The translations under genes were made by a program, and so were the position numbers. A model generated the notes under the pieces. That model saw nothing but the letters and a program-made list of their open reading frames with translations, searched no databases and was not told the origin of the DNA. DNA of 64,000 bases from Actinacidiphila acididurans (GTDB lineage: Bacteria; Actinomycetota; Actinomycetes; Streptomycetales; Streptomycetaceae), in NCBI RefSeq assembly GCF_016918855.1, contig NZ_JADKYB010000011.1, forward strand, positions 124,001 through 188,000, given 5' to 3'. Positions 43,026-51,826 of the stretch are shown here, in pieces; position 1 is the first letter of the stretch, and the number at the start of each line of letters is the position of its first letter.

Positions 43026-44237
43026 TCAGCCCTGGATCCGGTACTCCTCCAGCAGTCGCCGTCCGATGATCATTTTCTGGATCTCTGCGGTCCCCTCGCC
43101 GATCAGGAGCATGGGTGCCTCGCGGTACAGCCGCTCGATCTCGTACTCCTTGGAGAAGCCGTAGCCGCCGTGGATCCGGAACGCGTCCTCGACGACTTCC
43201 TTGCAGTACTCGGCGGCCAGGTACTTGGCCATGCCCGCCTCCAGGTCGTTGCGCTGCCCGGAGTCCTTGGTGCGGGCCGCGTTCACCATGAGCTGATGCG
43301 CGGCCTCCACCTTGGTGGCCATCTCGGCGAGCTTGAACTGGATCGCCTGGTGCTCGGCGATCGGCCGGCCGAAGGTGTGCCGCTGCTGGGCGTAGGAGAT
43401 GCCCAGCTCGAAGGCCCGCCGGGCCACCCCGCAGCCGCGCGCGGCCACATTGACCCGGCCCACCTCGACGCCGTCCATCATCTGGTAGAAGCCGCGGCCG
43501 CCCACCCCGCCCAGCACCCGGTCGGCCGGCACCCGCACGTCCTCCAGGATCAACTCCGTGGTGTCGACGCCCTTGTACCCCATCTTCTCGATCTTCCCGG
43601 GCACGGTCAGCCCGGAGACCTTGGCGTTCGGGCCGAAGCCCGGCTCCTTCTCGATCAGGAAGGTGGTCATCGACCGGTGCGGCGGCGCGTCCGCCGGCTG
43701 CCCCTCGTCGGTCCGGCACAGCACCGCGACCAGGCTGGAGGTGCCGCCGTTGGTCAGCCACATCTTCTGCCCGTTGATCACATAGGCGTCGCCCTCGCGT
43801 ACCGCCTTGGTGCGGATCGCCGAGACGTCCGAGCCCAGGCCCGGCTCCGACATCGAGAAGGCGCCGCGCACCTCGCCGGCGGCCATCCGCGGCAGGAAGT
43901 AGTCCTTCTGTTCCTGCGTGCCGTGCTGCTTGAGCATGTAGGCGACGATGAAGTGCGTGTTGACGATTCCCGACACGCTCATCCAGCCGCGGGACAGTTC
44001 CTCCACGGTCAGCGCGTACGTCAGCAGCGACTCGCCGAGACCGCCGTATTCCTCCGGGATCATCAGGCCGAAAATGCCGAGGTCCTTCAGGCCCTCGACG
44101 ATGGCCGTGGGATATTCGTCGCGGTGCTCCAGGTCGGTCGCGACCGGCAGGATCTCCTTGTCGACGAAGGACCGTACGGTGGCCAGGATCTCCTGCTGCA
44201 CGTCGGTCAGGCCGTCGGTCCGCGCAAGCCGGCTCAT
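43026..44237 (-). CDS. Acyl-CoA dehydrogenase, probable methylsuccinyl-CoA dehydrogenase
   Basis: A 403-residue FAD enzyme. Diagnostic strings are AFSMSEPGLGSDVSAIRTKAVREGDAYVINGQKMWLTNGG (flavin contact), the dimer helix QRHTFGRPIAEHQAIQFKLAEM, QRNDLEAGMAKYLAAEYCKEVVEDAFRIHGGYGF, and the catalytic Glu in YREAPMLLIGEGTAEIQKMIIGR near residue 385. In the ethylmalonyl-CoA pathway methylsuccinyl-CoA is oxidised to mesaconyl-CoA. The location beside MaoC, ecm and ccr supports that role, though isobutyryl-CoA or similar substrates cannot be excluded. ATG 44237 has GAGGAG upstream and overlaps the MaoC stop. Confidence 0.9.
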   Translation of the reverse strand: MSRLARTDGLTDVQQEILATVRSFVDKEILPVATDLEHRDEYPTAIVEGLKDLGIFGLMIPEEYGGLGESLLTYALTVEELSRGWMSVSGIVNTHFIVAYMLKQHGTQEQKDYFLPRMAAGEVRGAFSMSEPGLGSDVSAIRTKAVREGDAYVINGQKMWLTNGGTSSLVAVLCRTDEGQPADAPPHRSMTTFLIEKEPGFGPNAKVSGLTVPGKIEKMGYKGVDTTELILEDVRVPADRVLGGVGGRGFYQMMDGVEVGRVNVAARGCGVARRAFELGISYAQQRHTFGRPIAEHQAIQFKLAEMATKVEAAHQLMVNAARTKDSGQRNDLEAGMAKYLAAEYCKEVVEDAFRIHGGYGFSKEYEIERLYREAPMLLIGEGTAEIQKMIIGRRLLEEYRIQG

Positions 44238-44761
44238 CAGCGGTCCTCTCCTCGGGCGCCGGCCGCCGGCTCCGGGCGACCGGGCTGTTCTCCGCCGCGT
44301 TCCTTGACGTAGCGGGCGGTGGGCACCATCACCTTGCGGCGGAAGACGCACACCAGCGTCCCGCCTTGCGTGTAGCCCCGGGTCTCGACCTGGACGATGC
44401 CGCGGTCGTCCTTGGACTTCGAGGGCCACTTGTCCAGCACCGTGGTCTCGCCGTAGACGGTGTCGCCGTGGAAGGTCGGGGCGACGTGCCGCAGCGACTC
44501 GACCTCCAGGTTGGCGATCGCCTTGCCGGACACGTCGGGCACCGACATGCCCAGCAGCAGTGAGTACACGTAGTTGCCGACCACCACGTTCCGGCCGAAG
44601 TCGGTGCTTTGCTCCGCGTAGTTGGCGTCCAGATGGAGCGGGTGGTGGTTCATGGTGAGGAGGCAGAAGAGATGGTCGTCGTATTCCGTGACCGTCTTCC
44701 CCGGCCAGTGCTTGTAGGTGGCACCGACCTCGAACTCCTCGTAGGTGCGGCCGAATTGCAC
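44237..44761 (-). CDS. MaoC-family dehydratase, probable mesaconyl-CoA hydratase
   Basis: A 174-residue hot-dog-fold hydratase. The region YDDHLFCLLTMNHHPLHLDANYAEQSTDFG holds the hydratase motif, with N-H-H-P-L-H replacing the usual D-x-N-P-x-H; the His remains. FGRNVVVGNYVYSLLLGMS is the second conserved strand. In the ethylmalonyl-CoA pathway it would add water to mesaconyl-CoA, giving beta-methylmalyl-CoA. The GTG at 44761 lies one base past the ecm stop, and its stop overlaps the next start, so the four genes form one coupled operon. The C-terminal 25 residues are a disordered tail. Confidence 0.9.
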   Translation of the reverse strand: MQFGRTYEEFEVGATYKHWPGKTVTEYDDHLFCLLTMNHHPLHLDANYAEQSTDFGRNVVVGNYVYSLLLGMSVPDVSGKAIANLEVESLRHVAPTFHGDTVYGETTVLDKWPSKSKDDRGIVQVETRGYTQGGTLVCVFRRKVMVPTARYVKERGGEQPGRPEPAAGARGEDR

Positions 44762-44762
44762 G

Positions 44763-46868
44763 TCATACCTCCAGCTTGTTGGCCAGGCGGATCTCGTCCA
44801 CGATCCGGTCGACGATCCCGGTGATACCGAAGTCCCTGGGCGTGAAGACCGCCGCCACGCCCGCGGCGCGCAACTCCTTGGCGTCGGCGGCCGGGATGAT
44901 GCCGCCCACCACCACCGGCACGTCGCCGGCCCCGGCCCGGCGCAGCCGGTCCAGGACGTCCGGCACCAGCGCGCTGTGCGAGCCGGACAGGATGGACAGG
45001 CCCACGCAGTGCACGTCCTCGGCGACCGCGGCCGCCACGATCTGCTCGGGGGTCAGCCGGATGCCCTGGTAGACCACCTCGAAGCCGGCGTCCCTGGCGC
45101 GCACCGCGATCTGCTCGGCGCCGTTGGAGTGGCCGTCCAGACCGGGCTTGCCGACCAGCAGCCGCAGCCGCCCGCCACCCAGCTCCGCCGCGGTGGCCGC
45201 CACCCTGCGGCGCACCTCGGCCAGCGGGCCGGCGTCCTCGGCGGCCACCGCGACCGGCGCGGACGTCACCCCGGTCGGCGCCCGGAACTCGCCGAACACC
45301 TCGCGCAGCGCCCCCGCCCACTCGCCGGTGGTCACGCCCGCGCGGGCGCATTCCAGGGTGGGCGCCATCAGGTTCGCGGTCCCGGCCGCGGCGTCGCGCA
45401 GCGTGTCCAGGGCGGCGCGGGCCCGCTGCTCGTCCCGGCCGGATCGCCACCGCTCCAGCCCCGCCAGCACCCGGGCCTCGCCCGCCGGGTCCACGGTCAT
45501 CACCGCGGTGTCCAGGTCCGCGGTGAGCGGGCTGGGCTCGGTGGTGTCGTGCACGTTGACCCCGACGATCTTCTCCTCGCCGGACTCGATCCGGGCTCGG
45601 CGCCGCGCGTGCGAGGCCACCAGCCGGGACTTCAGGTACCCGGACTCCACCGCGGCCATCACCCCGCCCAGCTCCTCGATGTGCGCCATCTCCGCGGTGG
45701 CCGCCTCGGTCAGCTCGGCCACCTTGGCCTCGATCACCCGGCTGCCGGCGAAGATGTCGTCGTACTCCAGCAGGTCGCTCTCGTAGGCCAGCACCTGCTG
45801 GATGCGCAGCGACCACTGCTGGTCCCAGGGGCGGGGCAGGCCCAGCGCCTCGTTCCAGGCCGGGAGCTGCACCGCGCGGGCCCGGGCGTCCTTGGACAGG
45901 GTGACCGCCAGCATCTCCAGCACGATCCGCTGGACGTTGTTCTCCGGCTGCGCCTCGGTCAGGCCGAGCGAGTTGACCTGGACGCCGTAGCGGAACCGGC
46001 GGTGCCGCGGGTCCTGGATCCCGTACCGCTCCCGGGTGACGGTGTTCCAGATCCGGCCGAAGGCGCGCATCTTGCACATCTCCTCGACGAACCGCACCCC
46101 GGCGTTGACGAAGAACGAGATCCGCCCGACGACCTCGCCCCGGCGTTCCTCCGGCACCTGCCCGGAGGCGAACACCGCGTCCAGTACGGCGGTCGCGGTG
46201 GACATGGCGTACGCGATCTCCTGCACCGGGGTCGCCCCGGCCTCCTGGAGGTGGTAGCTGCAGATGTTGATCGGGTTCCACCGGGGCATGCGGTGCACGG
46301 CGTACGTGATCAGGTCCGTGGTCAGCCGCAGCGACGGGCCGGGCGGGAAGACGTGCGTGCCCCGGGACAGGTACTCCTTGACGATGTCGTTCTGCGTGGT
46401 GCCCTGCAGGGCCGCGATGTCGGCGCCCTGTTCCTCGGCGACCACCTGGAGCAGCGCCAGCAGCCACATGGCGGTGGCGTTGATGGTCATCGAGGTGTTC
46501 ATCCGCTCCAGCGGGATGTCCCGGAACAGCCGCCGCATGTCGCCGAGATGGGCCACCGGCACTCCGACCCGGCCCACCTCGCCGCGGGCCAGCACGTGGT
46601 CCGGGTCGTAACCGGTCTGCGTCGGCAGGTCGAACGCCACCGACAGCCCGGTCTGGCCCTTGGCCAGATTGCGGCGGTAGAGCTCGTTGGACGCCTCGGC
46701 CGTGGAGTGCCCGGCGTAGGTGCGCATCAGCCACGGCCGGTCGCGCCCCGCGTCCTTGCGGCCGGCGTCCTCCCGCCCGGCCTGGTTCCCGGTCTGTTCG
46801 CGTCCGCTCTGCCCGCGCCCGCTCTGCCCGCGCCCGGCCTGTCCGCGCCTGGTCTCTTCGATGGTCAT
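44763..46868 (-). CDS. ecm: Ethylmalonyl-CoA mutase (methylmalonyl-CoA mutase family)
   Basis: A 701-residue adenosylcobalamin mutase in one chain. The substrate barrel opens with RPWLMRTYAGHSTAEASNELYRRNLAKGQTGLSVAFDLPTQTGYDPDH and contains GTTQNDIVKEYLSRGTHVFPP; the B12 domain at about 555-690 has the lower-ligand motif GLDGHSNGAEQ (DxHxxG), LSILSGSHSALVP and VVGGIIP. Its position next to ccr indicates conversion of ethylmalonyl-CoA to methylsuccinyl-CoA. The first 40 residues are a low-complexity string of G-R/E-Q-S/A-G-R units not found in the enzyme core. ATG 46868 is seven bases from the ccr stop. Confidence 0.93.
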   Translation of the reverse strand: MTIEETRRGQAGRGQSGRGQSGREQTGNQAGREDAGRKDAGRDRPWLMRTYAGHSTAEASNELYRRNLAKGQTGLSVAFDLPTQTGYDPDHVLARGEVGRVGVPVAHLGDMRRLFRDIPLERMNTSMTINATAMWLLALLQVVAEEQGADIAALQGTTQNDIVKEYLSRGTHVFPPGPSLRLTTDLITYAVHRMPRWNPINICSYHLQEAGATPVQEIAYAMSTATAVLDAVFASGQVPEERRGEVVGRISFFVNAGVRFVEEMCKMRAFGRIWNTVTRERYGIQDPRHRRFRYGVQVNSLGLTEAQPENNVQRIVLEMLAVTLSKDARARAVQLPAWNEALGLPRPWDQQWSLRIQQVLAYESDLLEYDDIFAGSRVIEAKVAELTEAATAEMAHIEELGGVMAAVESGYLKSRLVASHARRRARIESGEEKIVGVNVHDTTEPSPLTADLDTAVMTVDPAGEARVLAGLERWRSGRDEQRARAALDTLRDAAAGTANLMAPTLECARAGVTTGEWAGALREVFGEFRAPTGVTSAPVAVAAEDAGPLAEVRRRVAATAAELGGGRLRLLVGKPGLDGHSNGAEQIAVRARDAGFEVVYQGIRLTPEQIVAAAVAEDVHCVGLSILSGSHSALVPDVLDRLRRAGAGDVPVVVGGIIPAADAKELRAAGVAAVFTPRDFGITGIVDRIVDEIRLANKLEV

Positions 46869-46875
46869 GGCCGCC

Positions 46876-48225
46876 TCACGCGCCGCGGAAGAGGTTGATG
46901 GCCGGCAGGTGCTTGGCGCGCAGCTCAGGGTCGGTCACGCCCAGGCCCTCCCGCGGCGCCAGCGCGAGCACGCCCACCTTGCCCTGGTGCAGGTTGCGGT
47001 GGACGTCGTACGCGGCCTGGCCGGTCTCCTCCAGCGGGTACACGCGTGACAGCGTGGGGTGGATCCGGCCCTTGGCGATCAGCCGGTTGGCCTCCCACGC
47101 CTCCCGGTAGTTGGCGAAGTGCGAGCCGACGATGCGCTTCAGGCTCATCCACAGGTACCGGTTGTCGTACTCGTGCCGGTAGCCGGAGGTGGAGGCGCAG
47201 GTGACCACCGTGCCGCCGCGGCGCGCCACGTACACGCTCGCCCCGAACGTGTCCCGGCCCGGGTGCTCGAAGACGATGTCCACGTCCTCGCCGCCGGTCA
47301 ACTCCCGGATCCGGGCGCCGAACCGCTTCCACTCCCGCGGGTCCTGGGTGTGCTCGTCCTTCCAGAACCGGTAGCCCTCGGCGGTCCGGTCGATGATCGC
47401 CTCCGCGCCCATCCGCCGGCACACCTCCGCCTTCTGCGGGCTGGACACCACGCAGATGGGCGTGGCCCCGCCGGCCAGCACGAACTGCGTGGCGTACGAG
47501 CCCAGGCCGCCGCTCGCGCCCCAGACCAGCACATTGTCGCCCTGCTTCATCCCGGCGCCGTTGCGCGAGACGAGCTGCCGGTACGCGGTCGAGTTGACCA
47601 GCCCCGGCGACGCGGCCTCCTCCCACGTCAGGTGCTCCGGCTTCGGCATCAGCTGATTCGCCTTGACCAGCGCCAGCTCGGCCAGCCCGCCGAAGTTGGT
47701 CTCGAAGCCCCAGATCCGCTGCTCCGGGTCGAGCATCGTGTCGTCGTGCCCGTCCGCGGACTCCAGCTCCACACTCAGGCAGTGCGCCACCACCCGGTCC
47801 CCGGGGTGCCACCGGTTGACCCCGGCCCCGGTCCGCAGCACCACGCCCGCCAGGTCCGACCCGATCACGTGATACGGCAGGTCGTGCCGCTTGGCCAGCG
47901 GCGACACCCTTCCGTACCGCTCCAGGAAGCCGAACGTGGACACCGGCTCGAAGATCGACGTCCACACCGAGTTGTAGTTCACCGAACTGGCCATCACGGC
48001 CACCAGCGCCTCCCCGGGCCCCAGTTCGGGCACGGGCACGTCCTCCACGTGCAGCGACTTGCGCGGGTCCTTGTCCCGCCCGGCCAGCCCGGCGAACATC
48101 TCCGCCTCGTCCTTGTGCACGGTCACCGCCCGGTACGAGCCGGGCAGCGCCATGCCCGCGAAGTCGGCGGCCGATGTCTCCGGCTCCAGAATCGCGTCCA
48201 GAATTTCCTTGGTGTCACTCGTCAT
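46876..48225 (-). CDS. ccr: Crotonyl-CoA carboxylase/reductase
   Basis: A 449-residue zinc-less medium-chain dehydrogenase that reduces crotonyl-CoA with NADPH and adds CO2, forming ethylmalonyl-CoA. The NADPH fold is VWGASGGLGSYATQFV near residue 235. The four residues reported to hold CO2 in the Kitasatospora setae enzyme (Asn81, Phe170, Glu171, His365) match Asn85, Phe174, Glu175 and His369 here at a constant offset of four, so carboxylation should be intact. It heads the ccr-ecm-MaoC-dehydrogenase operon, which supplies extender units for polyketides and assimilates acetyl-CoA. Family and role are firm. Confidence 0.96.
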   Translation of the reverse strand: MTSDTKEILDAILEPETSAADFAGMALPGSYRAVTVHKDEAEMFAGLAGRDKDPRKSLHVEDVPVPELGPGEALVAVMASSVNYNSVWTSIFEPVSTFGFLERYGRVSPLAKRHDLPYHVIGSDLAGVVLRTGAGVNRWHPGDRVVAHCLSVELESADGHDDTMLDPEQRIWGFETNFGGLAELALVKANQLMPKPEHLTWEEAASPGLVNSTAYRQLVSRNGAGMKQGDNVLVWGASGGLGSYATQFVLAGGATPICVVSSPQKAEVCRRMGAEAIIDRTAEGYRFWKDEHTQDPREWKRFGARIRELTGGEDVDIVFEHPGRDTFGASVYVARRGGTVVTCASTSGYRHEYDNRYLWMSLKRIVGSHFANYREAWEANRLIAKGRIHPTLSRVYPLEETGQAAYDVHRNLHQGKVGVLALAPREGLGVTDPELRAKHLPAINLFRGA

Positions 48226-48466
48226 GGAACTCGCCTCCGGCGAAGCGTCCGTCCTGCGGACCGGCCGCGGAACGCACGGGTCGGATCGAATGGGGCCGTC
48301 GTCGGTTCGGCAGAGCTGACGTTCAGCGCGCTCCTCACGAAGCCGCGCTCACGACCGCGGAATCCCGCGGCCAGGTCTGGTGACGCAGACCTTTCTCCGG
48401 GCCCAGGGGAACAGCCGGCGCACGGCCCATGACCGCACACCGCCAGCCCGGATGACGAACACCGTA

Positions 48467-48481
48467 TGGCACCGCGTGCCA
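48467..48481. promoter_or_regulatory. Inverted repeat TGGCAC-CGC-GTGCCA upstream of ccr
   Basis: Perfect 6-bp arms with a three-base spacer, about 240 bases upstream of the ccr start; a further half-site GCGTGCCA follows at about 48497-48504. It is a candidate operator, perhaps for the TetR protein upstream. Confidence 0.4.
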
Positions 48482-48633
48482 CTCGTAAAGACACTGCGTG
48501 CCAACAATTTCTCTCAAGTGTCACCCCACCCGCCCACATGAGCAACCAGACGCTCGGCGGGTGCGGCAGACGACCGACGCGCGGCCGCAGACAGGCCGCA
48601 GACAGCCGGAAGCCGCCCGACGGAGGTACCCCC

Positions 48634-48810
48634 GGACGGGCACCGCAGGACGGCAGCAACCGGGACCGGTGCCGCCCGATGGCAGCGGCCCAGGACCGGC
48701 GCGGCCGGACGGCAGCGGCCCAGGACCGGCACCGTCGGACGGGCAGCAACCGGGATCGGTGCTGCCGGACAACGCACCCCGAGACCGGCACCGTCGGACG
48801 GCAGGAAACG
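48634..48810. repeat. About 30-bp imperfect tandem repeats (GACCGGnnCCG...) between tetR and ccr
   Basis: Five to six units of 28-30 bases begin GACCGG(T/C) and contain GGACGGCAGC-like strings. They occupy the middle of the 759-base gap 48226-48984, which holds no credible gene. The ccr promoter should lie between 48226 and about 48550. Confidence 0.75.
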
Positions 48811-48862
48811 GAACCGGAACCGGAACCGGCACCCCCGGACGCCCGGGAGGGGCCGGAGGGAT

Positions 48863-48929
48863 GGGGGTCCGAAATGCTGACTTATATTTGTGGGCCGCCA
48901 GGCCCGTAAATATGAGATTTCGGACCCCC
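48863..48929 (-). terminator. Long AT-centred hairpin after the tetR gene
   Basis: GGGGGTCCGAAAT (48863-48875) pairs with 48917-48929; further inside ATATTT and GGGCC/GGCCC also pair, with some unpaired bases. It is 56 bases beyond the tetR stop, so it likely ends that transcript. Its AT-rich stem is unusual for this DNA. Confidence 0.6.
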
Positions 48930-48984
48930 GTCCCGCAGGCACCGACCCCTACGGAAAAGAAGCCCAGCCCGCCCCCGGGAAGAC

Positions 48985-49776
48985 CTAAGCCTTGCGCAAC
49001 GCGTCCTCGATGCTCCGCAGAATCTGCGCCGGCGAGGCATCCGTACGCGCCACGGCAACAACCACCTCGCCCTGCCGCGACACGGTCGCCCGCGGTTCGA
49101 CGGCGGCCCGTCGCGGTATCCGCGCTGCCCCTATCCCGGTCCCGAACGTCGCCTTGATGACGTCGAACGCATGGTTGAGCTGTGCCTCCACGTCGCCCTT
49201 ACCGTCCGCCCGCAGCCACCTCCGCAGCACATGATTGTGCGCGGCCACCACGGCGGACGCCGCCACCTCGGCGAGCAGCGGATCGTCGTCGCCGTCCCGC
49301 TGCGCCCCCTCGTCGAAGTGACCCAGCAGATACCGCGTGAAGAGCCGCTCGTACCGGGCCACGGAAGCAATCTCCCGCTCCCGCAGCGTCGGCACCTCCC
49401 GCGTCAGCCGATACCGCTCGACGGACACCGCGGGCATGTACGCGTACATCCGCAGCACCTCGGTGATCCCCCGGCACACGGTGTCGAGCGGATGCTCGCG
49501 CGGGTCGGCGGAGTCGAGCACTGCCTGGACCCGCACCAAGGTGTCGTCGTGATCGGGAAAGATCGCCTCTTCCTTGGAGCGGAAATGCCGGAAGAAGGTG
49601 CGCCGGGCCACGCCCGCGGTCGCCGCGATCTCGTCGACGGTCGTGGCCTCGTAGCCCTGGGTGGCGAACAGATGCATGGCGGCCGAGGCGATGTCCTGCC
49701 GTACGCGCCGTCGCTGGGCGGCGGCACGGCGGCCGTTCGCGGTCTCGGGGACGTCGGTTTTGACGGACTGGGACAT
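48985..49776 (-). CDS. TetR family transcriptional regulator
   Basis: A 263-residue regulator, longer than the common 200. The DNA-binding helices span RRVRQDIASAAMHLFATQGYEATTVDEIAATAGVARRTFFRHFRSKEEAIFPDHDD at about 20-75; the rest is the ligand domain, with an added tail of about 55 residues ending SPAQILRSIEDALRKA. It lies between the ccr operon and the 3-hydroxyacyl-CoA dehydrogenase gene, all in the same direction, so CoA-ester metabolism is the natural target set, but no operator is proven. ATG 49776 has little ribosome site, suggesting a short leader. Confidence 0.92.
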   Translation of the reverse strand: MSQSVKTDVPETANGRRAAAQRRRVRQDIASAAMHLFATQGYEATTVDEIAATAGVARRTFFRHFRSKEEAIFPDHDDTLVRVQAVLDSADPREHPLDTVCRGITEVLRMYAYMPAVSVERYRLTREVPTLREREIASVARYERLFTRYLLGHFDEGAQRDGDDDPLLAEVAASAVVAAHNHVLRRWLRADGKGDVEAQLNHAFDVIKATFGTGIGAARIPRRAAVEPRATVSRQGEVVVAVARTDASPAQILRSIEDALRKA

Positions 49777-49861
49777 GTGGGGAACGTAACACGCCCGGGC
49801 GTCCCGCCCGGCGGCTGGCGGAAACCCGCCCCAGCTCACCGGACGGGAGCCCTTGCGCCGC

Positions 49862-51826
49862 TCAGCGCCGGGCATACTCGCGGAAGCCGCGGCCGGTCTT
49901 GCGGCCGAGGCACCCCGCCGACACCAGGTGCTCGAGCAGCGGGGCGGGGGCCAGGCCCGGATCGCGGAATTCCTCGTGCAGCACTTTCTCGATGGCCAGC
50001 GACACGTCCAGGCCCACCACGTCCAGCAGCTCGAACGGCCCCATGGGGTAGCCGCCGCCGAGCTTCATGGCCGCGTCGATGGCGTCGACCCCGGCGTAAT
50101 GGTCCTGCACCATCTTCACGGCGTTGTTGAGGTACGGGAACAGCAGCGCGTTGACGATGAAGCCGGCCCGGTCGCCGCAGTCCACCGGGTGTCTGCCGAC
50201 GGCCTGGCACACCCGGCGCACGGTGGCGTGCGCGTCCGGCGCGGTCAGTACGGTGCGCACCACCTCGACCAGCTTCATCGCGGGCGCCGGGTTGAAGAAG
50301 TGCATGCCGACCACGTCCTGGGGGCGCCCGGTGGCCCGCGCGATCGCCACCACCGGCAGCGAGGAGGTGGTGGTGGCCAGCACCGCGCCCGGCCGGCACA
50401 CCTTGTCCAGCACTGTGAACAGCTCCTGCTTGACGAACAGGTCTTCGACGACCGCCTCGACCACCAGGTCGGCGTCGGCGAGCGCGTCGTAGGACGCGGC
50501 CGGCCGCACCCGCGCCACGGCCTCGTCCCGCTGCTCCCGGGTGAGCCGCCCCTTGGCCACCGACTTGTCCAGGGACGTGGCGAGCCGGGCCACCGCCGCC
50601 TCGCCCTTGTCCGGAGTGCGGGCGGCGAGCACCACGTCGTACCCGGCCTTGGCGAACACCTCGGCGATACCCGTCGCCATGGTGCCGGATCCGGCGACGC
50701 CCACCAGGCGCACCGGGCGGCCGGCGACGGCCCCTTCGCGCCGGTCCGCCGGCCTCGGGTCCGCCGGCTGAGCGTCGGGCGTCTGCGTTTCGGGTGTCTG
50801 CGCGTCGGGCACGACGACCGCGCTGCCGGGCGCCCGGTAGGTGTAGAAGCCGCGGCCGGACTTGCGGCCCAGCAGCCCGGCGGCGGTGAGCTGCTTGAGC
50901 ACCGGCGCCGGGGCGTGCAGCCGGTCCCGGGTGGCCTCGTACATCGCCTGGAGGACGGTGGTGGCGGTGTCGACGCCGATCAGGTCGAGCAGCGCCAGGG
51001 GGCCCATCGGCAGGCCGCAGCCCAGCCGCATGGCCGCGTCGATGTCCTCGCGGGTGGCGTACCGGGACTCGTACATGGCGGCGGCCTGGTTGAGGTAGCC
51101 GAACAGCAGCCCGTCGGCGATGAAGCCGGGGCGGTCGCCGACCGGCACCGGCTCCTTGCCCAGGCCCCGCACCAGGGCGGTGACCACGCGGGTGGCCTCC
51201 GGTGAGGTCAGCACGGTGGAGACCACCTCGACCAGCTTCATCGCCTGGGCGGGCGCGAAGAAGTGCAGGCCGAGAACCCGGTCCGGGCGGGCGGTCTCGG
51301 CGGCCAGGCGCGTCACCGACAGGGCGTTGGTGCCGGTGGCGAGGATCGCGTCCGGCCGCGCGATCCGGTCCAGGGCGGTGAACACCTCGCGCTTGGTCTC
51401 CCAGCGCTCGTCCACCACCTCGACGACCAGGTCCGCGTCCGCGGCTGCCCGCAGGTCGGCGAAGGCGCGGAACCGGGAGAGCGCGTCGGCGCGCTCACCG
51501 GCGGTGAGCCGGCCGCGTTCGACGGCACGGGCGGTGGACTCCTCCAGCACGGCCACCGCGCGGCGGCCGGCGGCCTCGCTCAGGTCGATGCCGACGACTT
51601 CGTGCCCGGCGCGGGTGAGCACGTCGGCGATGCCCGTACCCATCGTGCCCAGGCCCACGACGGCGATGACGCGGGGGACCGGGGTGCCGGCCGGTGCGGG
51701 GACGGCGGTACGGGCTTGTGGGACGCCCTGGTGCGTAGGCGCGGGCGCGGCGAGGGCGGGGGCCTGCGCGGCGCGTGACTGCCGCGGGGCGCGGGACTGC
51801 GTGGTGGTCGGGGACGGACGGTCCAT
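49862..51826 (-). CDS. Fused double 3-hydroxyacyl-CoA dehydrogenase
   Basis: A 654-residue protein containing two complete 3-hydroxyacyl-CoA dehydrogenase units in tandem. Unit 1 (about 45-335) starts VIAVVGLGTMGTGIADVL; unit 2 (about 375-654) starts VRLVGVAGSGTMATGIAEVF. Unit 2 keeps the catalytic region HFFNPAPAMKLVEVV and FIVNALLFPYLNNAV. In unit 1 the same places read HFFAPAQAMKLVEVV and FIADGLLFGYLNQAA, losing both Asn residues near the active site. Unit 2 is therefore the likely 3-hydroxybutyryl-CoA dehydrogenase, supplying crotonyl-CoA precursors to ccr. The first 45 residues are disordered. ATG 51826 has GGAG upstream. Confidence 0.9.
   Translation of the reverse strand: MDRPSPTTTQSRAPRQSRAAQAPALAAPAPTHQGVPQARTAVPAPAGTPVPRVIAVVGLGTMGTGIADVLTRAGHEVVGIDLSEAAGRRAVAVLEESTARAVERGRLTAGERADALSRFRAFADLRAAADADLVVEVVDERWETKREVFTALDRIARPDAILATGTNALSVTRLAAETARPDRVLGLHFFAPAQAMKLVEVVSTVLTSPEATRVVTALVRGLGKEPVPVGDRPGFIADGLLFGYLNQAAAMYESRYATREDIDAAMRLGCGLPMGPLALLDLIGVDTATTVLQAMYEATRDRLHAPAPVLKQLTAAGLLGRKSGRGFYTYRAPGSAVVVPDAQTPETQTPDAQPADPRPADRREGAVAGRPVRLVGVAGSGTMATGIAEVFAKAGYDVVLAARTPDKGEAAVARLATSLDKSVAKGRLTREQRDEAVARVRPAASYDALADADLVVEAVVEDLFVKQELFTVLDKVCRPGAVLATTTSSLPVVAIARATGRPQDVVGMHFFNPAPAMKLVEVVRTVLTAPDAHATVRRVCQAVGRHPVDCGDRAGFIVNALLFPYLNNAVKMVQDHYAGVDAIDAAMKLGGGYPMGPFELLDVVGLDVSLAIEKVLHEEFRDPGLAPAPLLEHLVSAGCLGRKTGRGFREYARR

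Noticed and set aside
48634..48810. Tandem repeats considered as a CRISPR array
   Set aside because: Units are contiguous and imperfect with no unique spacers, and no cas gene is present.
48466..49157. Plus-strand frames of 147 and 219 codons over the tetR/ccr gap
   Set aside because: They translate tandem repeats and run into the tetR gene on the other strand.
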